A stretch of 64,000 nucleotides of DNA from Rhabditophanes sp. KR3021 (Eukaryota > Nematoda > Chromadorea > Rhabditida > Alloionematidae): NCBI GenBank assembly GCA_963281155.1, contig CAUJLY010000002.1:5270001-5334000 (forward strand), written 5' to 3'. The notes below the pieces were generated by a model that was given only the letters and a program-made list of their open reading frames with translations, was not told where the DNA came from and made no database searches. The position numbers and the translations under genes were made by a program. Positions 11,301-19,883 of this stretch are shown piece after piece. Every line of letters starts with the position of its first letter. Position 1 is the stretch's first letter.

Positions 11301-12773
11301 TTCCTTATTATTGCTATAATATTCTTTTGTATTAATCTTTTGCAATTGTTGGCGTTGTAAAGCATGTTCGAGACCAGCATCTAAAGAATCATCCGAGTCT
11401 GATTCTCGACCATCAAGAGGCAAATGGCTTTGTTTTTTTGAAGCGCCTTCAATCAATTCCTTATCTCCTTTTCTTTTACGATTATATTTATTTATTATTG
11501 ATAAATTTATTTAGGTCAACTAGATTTGTATTGTTACCCGCATCAGATCTTTATGCTAAGAAATTTAATGAGCTAAAGCGAGGAGATGTTTTTGAACCGA
11601 TGATGTTAATTGATACGAACCTTGATGAATACATAATGAATTTTTGCAAATTCATGGTTGGTTTAAATGCTTTTGCTAGAGGTGGATTTGACTTAATGAA
11701 ATTCGATAAACATCTCCTACCTAAAGATCAGTTGGACGAAATCATCAAAAGATGGAAGAAGAATGTAAAACCTTTAAGATACAAAGAAAAGTCATTATGT
11801 GATATTTTTGTTCTTCTTGAGTTTATGGTTTATCTGAAGTTGAATGTTGAAAATATGGATGTAGATAAAAATGCCATAAACTTCATAAAAGAACTTGAAG
11901 CAGCAAATAAAATACAGCGATTAAAAACAAATGATATAGATTTATCAAGCTGTTTCGGATTTATATTCTATGTTTTTGTAGACGAACTCAATGGAATTGA
12001 AGAGTTAAAGAAAATTCGAGCAATAGTAGATAATGATTCCTTAGTAGAGTGTGAAGTTGTAATGAATGTTCCACAATTTTCTACACGTTGCAATCAAGAT
12101 AGATTTAGAAGAAGAGCGAATATGGAAATTGTTTCAGGTGATACCTTTAAAATTAGTCAGAATATGGCTAATTACAATGAATGCGCTAAATTTATTTTTG
12201 ACAGAACATTTACTCCTGGAAAAGGATATGAAATTCAATTGAAATGGATCATTGCGACAGGAAGTAAGATAGTTGCTAATGTAGAAAAATGGTGTAGAAA
12301 AGCAGATTTGCTCAAATTTCATGTTGTTCCGATTCCAGAAGATTTGTTTGCTTTAGCTACAAATGCAGCTTCATCGCCTCTAAGAATTCCAATCCCGATT
12401 GAATTGCGTTGTGAGGATATCGAAATTGAATATTTACCTCAAATGATTTTCAAAATGATTGAATTGTATGGCTTTCTTCCTTACAAATTTAGCAAAAGTA
12501 ATAAGAAAGTTCAATATGTTCATATTACGGGAGGAATGTTTTTAATGTTTCAAGATGAAAAAAATACGTTCCAATGGTCTTGGAATCACATGTTCAGTGA
12601 TCATTCAACTATTTTTAAAAGCAGGTAAGTAACACACTTATTTGAAATTTATTTATTCGATTTTCAGTTGTTCCGAAGAATTTCATGACAACATGTTGGC
12701 TGACTTCCGTGCATTTTGCTTGAACAAAGATGGAAGATTATCTAATTTATACAAATCTATTCGAAACAATTAG
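5370..12773 (+). CDS. DEPDC5: DEPDC5 / Iml1, GATOR1 subunit
   Basis: DEPDC5 is the large subunit of GATOR1, the GAP complex for Rag GTPases that restrains TORC1 when amino acids are scarce. Eight exons join in frame: 5370-5991, 6032-6499, 7165-8577, 9893-9905, 9958-9980, 10187-10895, 11515-12624 and 12668-12773, about 1487 residues (human 1603). Diagnostic blocks are [77 protein letters not shown] and [11 protein letters not shown]. The DEP region (about residues 1130-1200) is strongly diverged. Introns are of two kinds: 40-52 bp, and 206, 619, 665 and 1315 bp. The 1315-bp intron holds an antisense nuclease relic. Two microexons (13 and 23 nt) encode WGSTGEEKFNP, matching the conserved WG.TGE stretch. 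The start is the first ATG in the conserved frame. Confidence 0.95.
6500..7164 (+). other. 665-bp DEPDC5 intron without recognisable content
   Basis: It begins GTATAT after TCACGCCAG and ends at ACTCTAG, and removing it restores [11 protein letters not shown], matching the family. It is about fifteen times longer than the common introns here. I find no long frame or repeat in it. It may be a fully decayed member of the long-intron class. Confidence 0.5.
8637..9406 (-). pseudogene. Zinc-ribbon PD-(D/E)XK (Vsr-like) endonuclease relic inside DEPDC5 intron
   Basis: Read on the minus strand in shifting frames, this encodes an acidic N-terminus (9071-9406), a zinc-ribbon pair (CFVC, then [12 protein letters not shown]) and a nuclease core. 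The core shows [19 protein letters not shown], where D and the E-x-D fit PD-(D/E)XK catalytic positions, then [10 protein letters not shown] and LIRISY near the end. This order matches endonucleases found in phages, large DNA viruses and some mobile elements. At least three frame changes and a 10-bp tandem duplication (8729-8748) break it, so it is not functional as read. It is antisense to DEPDC5 and lies wholly within the intron. The nuclease family call is fairly firm; its source (virus, transposon, intron-borne) is open. Confidence 0.7.
8729..8748. repeat. 10-bp tandem duplication breaking the nuclease relic
   Basis: TAATCAAGTG occurs twice in direct succession (8729-8738, 8739-8748). On the minus strand this repeats the codons for the His-Leu-Ile step and shifts the frame before the conserved LIRISY. 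Removing one copy would rejoin the two frames, so this looks like one of the inactivating lesions. Confidence 0.8.
10896..11514 (+). mobile_element. 619-bp DEPDC5 intron with decayed antisense lysine-rich ORF
   Basis: GGTCA occurs at both borders (10895-10899 and 11514-11518). Removing the intron restores the conserved Trp of [13 protein letters not shown]. On the minus strand about 11500-11259 reads as an open, highly charged segment with [20 protein letters not shown], then continues in other frames ([25 protein letters not shown]) to about 10960. Tandem YY-x-N-N-K-E segments of this kind are seen in proteins of mobile elements and large DNA viruses, but I cannot assign a family. I treat it as a second decayed insertion in the same gene. 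Confidence 0.4.
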
Positions 12774-12857
12774 TCTAATATGAATAAATATTATTTATTT
12801 AGAAATTTTTTCAATAAACACATATTTAAAGACTAATTCAAAAGCATAGATAATATC

Positions 12858-13470
12858 TTAAGATGTCTTTGTTGAATGGTTGATGTTGAAATAATTATAC
12901 TCATCACTGGCAATGATTAGAGGTTTTTTTCTTTTGAACAAACTATAAACAAAAATGCAGAATAAAACCATTAGATAAAATGCAGAAATCATGATAAATT
13001 GGAAGCTACAGATGTTTTCTATCGTGAACATTTTGTTTGATGGAAGGTCCCGAATCAGTTGCTGTAGTTCTGCATACTTTTCTTCCAAATACGTTTTAGG
13101 GAAGTCTTTTTTATCATCGTCACCAAAGATGTTGTTGGCAATACCAGCCTATAATGTATAAAAATGATTACAAGAGGCAAAAACATACTTGAGACGTAGA
13201 CCAGATTATGGCATTTTTGAGTCCAAGTTGAATGTTTTGGCATATAGCTAAGGTTGATCGATATACCGGTAATATCACTTTAAAAGCAAAATCAAAGAAT
13301 TTTCCTGTATTTCCAGTTTTTTTGGTAGACGGCGCAGCTGTAGTGCCTGAGTAATTCACTTTTTGGTTCTCCCAGTTCTGATGATATGAAGGAGTTGTAT
13401 TTGCCTTTTTAGCTGATATACACAATACTGTAAAACTTAGCGCCAGAATAAATAGAAGGTGCAACCTCAT
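12858..13470 (-). CDS. Small secreted/membrane protein, unknown
   Basis: Two exons, 13189-13470 and 12858-13148, join in phase 0 across a 40-bp GT..AG intron to give 190 residues. A clear signal peptide (MRLHLLFILALSFTVLCISA) is followed by a short Thr/Ser/Asn-rich stretch with possible N-glycosylation sites. Next comes a region with three cysteines spread along the protein, and a membrane segment near residues 150-170 (QFIMISAFYLMVLFCIFVY) followed by basic FKRKK and a short tail. The topology is type I single-pass. I recognise no domain. The gene is convergent with DEPDC5, 84 bp from its stop codon. Confidence 0.75.
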
Positions 13471-13642
13471 TTTAGTGTAAAAGTATGGTAATGAAAAAAT
13501 GGAAAGAAATACTGGTTAAATACTATTTATTTTAGATGACATTCCGTGTACTTTTACCCAATAAGACATAATTTAAGTCTAACATTGGTGAACAACATTT
13601 ATTAAAAAGAAATAACGTATAAAATGGTTTATAGTTGGATAT

Positions 13643-15076
13643 TTAAAGGTCAAATATATTTTCTGCCTCGCCTTGATATTCATCCATTTCATCAGGGTAA
13701 TTATCTTTAACCTCAAGATCTTCGCCATACTGAATGCTATTGTTGATGACGATTAGCAAATCAGCAATGGATTCTTCATCTTGAATATTAAGTGGTTGGA
13801 ACTTGACAAGTGAATAATCTTCTAAAACTGACCCAATTGCTTCAGTCAATTTTTTGTGTTTTTGGTCCCATTTAGTATACTCTTCATCTTGAATAATACT
13901 GGTAGCACTGTTTTCTAAGAATGTTTCTACTAACTCTTTATTTCTGTCACTGAGGAGATCCTGTTTGGTTAGAATATTGACAGCAGGAACTTCCAACGAA
14001 ACCATTGTGGCTAATGTTGTCAATGCACCAGCAATGAATTTATTTCCATCCAGTACAAAATGAGTATCTAAGAGAAAACAGCAACAAATATTGTAATCCC
14101 ATTGTTTCAAAGCATCAACGATTTTGGGCATAACTGGCAAATGACTGTACAATTCAATTTGTCCTGGACAAACAAATAAAATATTAATTAATGTAATGAT
14201 GTAATGAATATTTAAAATAACTTTTAATAATTATGATAAGTGTTGTATACAGGTCTGCAAGGATGGCGTATCTTATAAATATATAAATAAAATATTTAGG
14301 TCTTGTCTTTAAAATTGAATAACTATTTTTTAGTATTTCTGTGTCTCAAAGAAACAAGCTGGGAATGTCGAGCCGATTCTTATTGACTACTGCAGGGATA
14401 AAGTAACAAATGGTAACTCTTGCAAACTGTCATATGAAACAGTCTCTTTGATGTCCCGGAGGAAAAGGGTGAAGTCACCAAGTTGATTTTCCAGAACACT
14501 TTAGATACTATTCAAACAAATTCGGAACAACTTTCCGTTAAGGTACAACAATCAAAATAAATGAGTGAACTCCGAAATACTATTTAATTTTGATATTCAT
14601 TTATCCCAATTTTTAATTAAATTAGATTGTTCCTTTTTAAAATCATCAAATACTTACTAAAAAAGAAAAATATTAGTTGAAATAAAGTTAGAATAATGGA
14701 TTAATTACCCTGGGCAATCAAATAAAAAGTAATCGTCATCTCCGGCATCTAACTCGGTATTCAACCAATCCAGATTATTAACAAGGTATTCCATGCAAAA
14801 TACTAAAGCTCCGTTTGGTCCTAAAACCAATTCTTCGTCTTCTTGGACGTCATCGACAGAAATTAACTCCCTAACATCTGTAAAAACAAAACTAAATTAA
14901 TATTATTCGATGTTTAACTAACCTAAAGCACACTCATATTTGAAAGTTTCAGCAGCTGGATCCAAATTAATGACGAAACAGTTTCTACCACCAGCACGAA
15001 TATGTTGTTGCATAGCATGGCAATAAGTTGATTTTCCTGACCCAGCGGGTCCAACGACTAATTGTCCAAACTTCAT
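13643..15076 (-). CDS. GPN3: GPN-loop GTPase 3
   Basis: GPN3 pairs with GPN1/GPN2 to assemble RNA polymerase II and bring it into the nucleus. Exons are 14923-15076, 14710-14877 and 13643-14163, giving 280 residues (human 284). Walker A is GPAGSGKST at the N-terminus. The family GPN motif appears as [13 protein letters not shown], followed by [15 protein letters not shown] (switch region), [10 protein letters not shown] (the NKxD-like guanine motif) and IQYGEDLEV near the C-terminus. The second intron (546 bp) is odd: to keep DCPGQIE in frame the splice must be CCAG|GGTAAT..TCCAG|GA, a GG..AG intron (or GT..GG). Using the GT one base later shifts the frame. That intron also holds foreign-looking coding remnants. 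Confidence 0.93.
14164..14709 (-). mobile_element. 546-bp GPN3 intron, non-canonical ends, decayed ORF
   Basis: The five bases CCTGG (plus strand) stand at both borders, 14163-14167 and 14709-14713, so the exact cut is ambiguous by five bases. No choice gives GT..AG with the frame kept. On the plus strand, antisense to GPN3, an open stretch about 14332-14480 follows an acceptor-like TTTTTAG and includes [15 protein letters not shown] one-base shift then leads to [14 protein letters not shown] up to about 14560. I do not recognise the protein. This is probably another decayed insertion. Confidence 0.45.
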
Positions 15077-15992
15077 TTTTGATAGTTTATGTAATTATTT
15101 AAAATGAGAATGTGTGATTGAGAGTTCTCTTGATGAGAAAATTTTTTGACGCTTGGTAAGAAACGTCTTTGACATTGTCAAAATGATGCATAAGGAAGTT
15201 ATTTAATTAAATTCAAACGTTTGAACACCGTTGATTTGATTGAAAACTTTAAAAATGTATTGATATTAGTAGGTTTTTAATGAACACGTACAACAAACTG
15301 CCCATATACAAAAATAAAAAACTCTCTTCAATTAAACTTCCTTTTTTAATGACATTCCTCCTTCACCTGATATTAATTTAATTAGATTTGTTCAAAAAAT
15401 AAAATACAGATGTCAACTTTTAATCTCATTAATAGAAATCTAATGTGCACTTTGCTTTAATCGTTTTAATGGCTTTACCATTGATCTATTTTTAATAATC
15501 CATTCTATAAAGTGTTGAGTGCCTGGGCAAAGCGTATCCCAGACAATTGCGTTAGGTAATTAAAGTGATCAAATGATTGTGGAAAAATGATGTTAGATTA
15601 ACATATATTTATTACTACAATATATATTTCTTTGATATTACAAGTTAAAGTAATTTCCAAACATATTTTTCGTTTTTGTTCGATCAAGGTTAATAGGAAG
15701 GAATTAACAACAAAAAGTTACTGAGCAAAGTAGGATCAAAAGACGCGGCAAAAGGAGGGGTATGAGATTGTTTTTAAGCATATAAGAGATCTCTTTTTAC
15801 ACAGATCTCAGATTTGCGTCGTGCCGCTTAGATATGTAATAACTTATTAAGCCTCTCCTGTGATGTGTGATCTTTAGACAACTTAGTTGAGTTTATTTAT
15901 CTATGTACTTATAAATTTGTTTTTGTTTTGAACAAATAAAGATTCTGGCCAATCAAAGATATTTATATTGAAGTTTAATATTTTTAATTAAG
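15077..15992. promoter_or_regulatory. Divergent intergenic region GPN3 / CDC14
   Basis: 916 bp between divergent genes, with no open frame worth calling. AT-rich tracts predominate. The last bases, TTTTTAATTAAG, resemble a 3' splice site directly before the CDC14 ATG. Confidence 0.3.
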
Positions 15993-17501
15993 ATGAGGCA
16001 AACCGCCAAGATGCATAATATGATGCACTCAGACTCCTGCTACCCTGTTATTAATTTGACTTCGAGACTATATTTCGGCTCATTCGAAAATAAGAAGGAA
16101 ACTGACAAACATCTGCGTATTATATATTTATTTATTGAGGATTTTGTGAATTACGCTAAATTCAGTCATGATTTTGGGCCGATAGATATCTCAGCTACTA
16201 TAAATTATTTGAGACTGGTTCAAACTACTTTAGATGTATGTTTATAATTTGTAACATAATAATAGTCTTACAGAAATTTAATGGAAGTATGGTTGTGATA
16301 GCTTCCTGTGACAGTTCCGAGCAAAGATTAAATGCTGCTGTAATAGCTGGAGCATATTTAATATTGTATGAAAGGATGCCGTTAGATGTTGTCTACAGAA
16401 TACTAACACCGATTCCAGTAGCATATACCACATTCATTGATGCATCTGATGATGAAACGGCTTGGAGAATGGATCTGAAAAGTGCATTATCCGGTTTTGC
16501 AATTGGCTTTCAGTATCAATTTTTTTCGATGGATACATTTGATACTTTTAAACACGGTAAGTACATTAATAAAAATAAAATTAGTACATAGCACTCACTA
16601 CCTGGAATGAACTTTCAAATTTGAGTATTTATTTCAAAGCCACAGTTTTACGGTCTTTACAATTATAATAATAACATTAAAATGAATCCATCATAAGTTC
16701 TCATAACACATCATTCACATCAAATTAATTAATAGACATATCTCTTTAAAAGTCTCTAGTTAATTATTCAAAAATATTTACCGGCTTTGTATCCAAAGTT
16801 CCAATAAACGAATAAAGTAATGTTGTATTTTAGATAGTTACGGAAGAGTAGAATATGGGGACTTGAACTGGATTGTACCAAATAAATTAATGGCATTTGC
16901 ATGTCCAGTGACATTGCCTCACGTTCTTGGTTATGCGCCAAATTCTACCACGAAATTGGCGATGTTATTTGTTCATCTAAAGGTCTCCTGTGTAGTCCAA
17001 ACAAATGAATTTGGATACAATCCTTCCGATTTTACCAAATTTGATATCGAACATCACCATCTCTTCTTCCCCGACATGACACCACCTCCAGATGAAATCG
17101 TTTTAAAGTTTTTGAAGCTGTGCTTAAGTTGTGACAGTATAGCTGTTCATTGCAAATCTGGACTTGGAAGAACGGGGTCATTAATTGCTTGTTATATGAT
17201 GTGGAAGTGGAAATTACCAGCAGAAGCGTGCATCGCATGGTTGAGACTAGCTAGGCCAGGATCAATTTTAACAACTCAAGGACATTGGCTGATTCATAAA
17301 TGCCGAAGTATTCAAGAATTAACTCAAAGTGATATTGATAATAATAATGTAGATAAGTTAAGTGGGCCAATAATTATTGCAGCAAGCCCACTATCAGCCC
17401 GAAGGGTAAATTCGCCTATCAAAAGTGCAACAATCACTGCAACTTTGGCAGCTAAGGATAAAAAGGCTAAAAGTAAGAAAAAGGGCTTGAGGAAGATTTA
17501 G
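15993..17501 (+). CDS. CDC14: CDC14 dual-specificity phosphatase
   Basis: CDC14 removes phosphate from CDK sites (pSer/Thr-Pro) during mitotic exit, cytokinesis and cilium control. Exons are 15993-16235, 16274-16556 and 16834-17501, giving 397 residues. The N-terminal CDC14-specific domain is recognisable (DSCYPVINLTSRLYFGSF; YNECA-like helices). The catalytic domain has DLNWIVPNKLMAF, a WPD-equivalent loop in HHHLFFPDMTPP, the CX5R loop HCKSGLGRTG near residue 280, and LRLARPGSILTTQGHWL. The tail is short and basic (KDKKAKSKKKGLRK), a possible nucleolar or nuclear localisation signal, and much shorter than in human CDC14A/B. The middle intron is 277 bp; no coding content is seen there. Confidence 0.95.
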
Positions 17502-18060
17502 AATTAATTGTCTAGTTTGAATTAATGAGTTTGAATTTAGTTCTGTTTAAATTAATAAATTATTGTGCATGATTGTATGTTGTTAATCAAATAAAGTTCG
17601 CTATACTTGTATTTAACATTATTTAATATTGCAGGAATCAGTACAAAAGAATTTTTGATCAACGAAAGAAGACTAAATGAATATTTATAATCGGGTTAAT
17701 GCTACAACACAAGTCTTTCAACTTCAAAATAATAATAAAATTTTGCCATAATCGAAGTTATTTTTTTGTCTGACAAATGTGAGGTTTCTTTCTAAACTGC
17801 GAATGTTTAAATAACAACGATTAATTCAATTTAAATAAATCTAATCCTACAATTTAGTTTTCCTAGCCAAAATATGTTTCTGATTAGTCATGCAAATGAA
17901 ACCTTCGATATGCATGTTATTGTGCCCTAACAATAAGTCAAGTGCAATAATTCTTCCCTTTTTATTTGATTAAACATATCATTTACTGTCAATTTGGTGA
18001 ATGAACCGAGTTTATTGATAAAATTAGCTGTAAATAACAAATAAAATAAAAGTAAACTAT
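17502..18060. other. Convergent 3' UTR region CDC14 / zinc-cluster gene
   Basis: 559 bp between two converging stop codons. AATAAA-like signals occur at about 17589 (plus) and near 18040 (minus-strand TTTATT). No coding content is visible. Confidence 0.4.
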
Positions 18061-19299
18061 TTATTTCATATTAACAAAATCGGATTTATTCAAATTTTCT
18101 GAAAAATAAGTTGATCCTAATTCAAGAAATTTGATCAAGCCATCAGAAACAGTTTCAAGTCTTTGATTTAACAGCTGATAGAATTTTTTAATTTCTCGAT
18201 TTTTATCTAATTCTTCTCTAAGCACCATTCTTTGCATCGTCATATTTCGCAGGTATGAGTTACTTTTCTTTTGATTAGCCTTGTGTGATAAAGCAGGAGA
18301 AGGATTGGTTCTGCTGCCATCGCTAGAATGATGTTCATTTGACGAAATTGAAGTTGTTGGACTTCTCGCACTATCAATAGTGAAATTTGATTCATTAGAA
18401 ACTGTAGAATTTGTATTAGTTGAGGTATCAATATTTGCATGAGCTGAATCTGCAAAATTCGTCGAATTGATTGTTAGTAATCCTGCATTATTTGGTTGTT
18501 GAGTAGTCACGACTTTACTTGGATCAAGGGATGAATTTGATTCAATTGAAAATGAGGTTAGTAAAGGTAAACGATGTTGACGGCTATTCATTCGTTTATC
18601 CCCATGTTCACTAATATGTTCATGATGATGTTCTTTATCATTTAATTCAATTGAAATATGCCCAGTTTCATTGCTGTAATTAGCTCTCATTTGACTGCGA
18701 CATTGCTGATAACCGGCCTTTTGGCTGTATCTACAATAAAATAAATGTTGATATCCACTCGTTAATTGGATTCTTTTGTTTCTGTACCACCTGCCGATTT
18801 CTGTATTAAGCCATGCTTCGTACTGGTCTGACGTCTCGAATTTTGTCACGCATTTCCATACCTGGTTACTCCCACGAACCTTCCTTTCTTTCTTCGATTT
18901 TCCGGACTTGGAAAGGCCTTTATTTTCAGGAAGAAGATCTTTATTGAAAACATGGTGATCTAGTAACGGCTGAATATTTTCAGAAAGTAATGATAAGGGT
19001 GTTTCTAATTTGAAACCATTACTTTGTCTTTGTAAAAAATCGGCAATACTCTCATATAACAAGGGCTGGTTAATGGATAGACAATTATTAGTAAATGCAA
19101 AACTTACATTAGCAACTGGTGCACTATTTATTGCGCCAAATAAATTGTTATTCATCAAAGAATAGTTAAAGCTGTTATCCATTGTAAAAGATGAATTTAA
19201 ATTATTATTAGAACCGACTACGCCAAGGCCTGTCTTTACAAATAAAGGTAAATCGCTGTCAGTCGTATTTGTAAGCAATATGTTGTTATTATTATTCAT
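18061..19299 (-). CDS. FLYWCH/WRKY-type zinc-cluster protein, probable DNA-binding
   Basis: An open frame of 412 residues starts at the ATG at 19297-19299. An Asn-rich N-terminus is followed by a zinc-cluster module: WKCVTKFETSDQYEAW, then HLFYCRYSQKAGYQQC, and finally HHHEH. The C..(C) and H-x-H spacing resembles FLYWCH/WRKY-GCM-like DNA-binding folds derived from transposases. The C-terminal half is Ser/Thr/Asn-rich with a basic SHKANQKKSNSYLR segment and a final helical region. The start overlaps the stop of the Myb/SANT-like frame by eight bases (ATGAATAA), so the two may be one gene joined by an intron I cannot place securely, or two proteins from one transcript. A transcription factor role is inferred. 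Confidence 0.6.
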   Translation of the reverse strand: MNNNNNILLTNTTDSDLPLFVKTGLGVVGSNNNLNSSFTMDNSFNYSLMNNNLFGAINSAPVANVSFAFTNNCLSINQPLLYESIADFLQRQSNGFKLETPLSLLSENIQPLLDHHVFNKDLLPENKGLSKSGKSKKERKVRGSNQVWKCVTKFETSDQYEAWLNTEIGRWYRNKRIQLTSGYQHLFYCRYSQKAGYQQCRSQMRANYSNETGHISIELNDKEHHHEHISEHGDKRMNSRQHRLPLLTSFSIESNSSLDPSKVVTTQQPNNAGLLTINSTNFADSAHANIDTSTNTNSTVSNESNFTIDSARSPTTSISSNEHHSSDGSRTNPSPALSHKANQKKSNSYLRNMTMQRMVLREELDKNREIKKFYQLLNQRLETVSDGLIKFLELGSTYFSENLNKSDFVNMK

Positions 19300-19883
19300 C
19301 CCCAAAATTTGTATCCTCCTCCAAAAACTCCATCTCATCAGACAATCCTTCCTCTCCAGCACACCTTAGCATACCATCAGTTTGGCCAAAAGAAGTCGTC
19401 TAAAAGGTGAGGGTATAAAATTGGATGGAAACGACTAAAAATATATATCCAACCAAAACAAAAACGTACCCCAATGTTTTTTCCTATTTCAACGGTAGCT
19501 TTTAGCAGATCTTTATTTTCGAGTGCTTCTACGATCAGCTTTATAGCTTTATTAGGCTCTTTCCGAAATCCTTCAAGTTGTTTCCGTCGAGCTAATAAAC
19601 AACGCCTCCCATTTTTCTTCATATCTCTTATTTTTTGCTCAACGAAACGACGATCTCGAGAAGCAACACCGAATGTTCTGGATAAATCCTCAGCTATTTG
19701 TTCAAGAAGTATAAGACGGCGATTTCTTCCATCTTCGACACCATACGCTAATTTGGCCTCTAGTAATTGCCAATGATTGTGATATTGTTGAGCAAGAAAT
19801 AGTTCTTCTTCATCTGTTGTTCTAGGAGCTACAATTTTTCTTTTATTTCCAAATGGAGTTTCGAAAAAATCTCCTTCTTTCAT
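19292..19883 (-). CDS. Myb/SANT-like DNA-binding protein, probably N-terminal part of the same gene
   Basis: Exon 19470-19883 and exon 19292-19399 join in phase 0 across a 70-bp intron to 173 residues. The first exon encodes a helix-rich domain of the Myb/SANT-like regulatory type: aromatic positions in YHNHWQLLEAKL, and a third helix in FVEQKIRDMKKNGRR. The second exon adds a short acidic tail (MEFLEEDTNFGDE) and stops inside the start codon of the next frame. One possible joining intron, GTGTGC (donor after CTAAG, near 19366) to GACAG near 19259, would fuse both frames, but its acceptor is poor. I place moderate confidence on the domain and low confidence on the 3' end. Confidence 0.6.
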
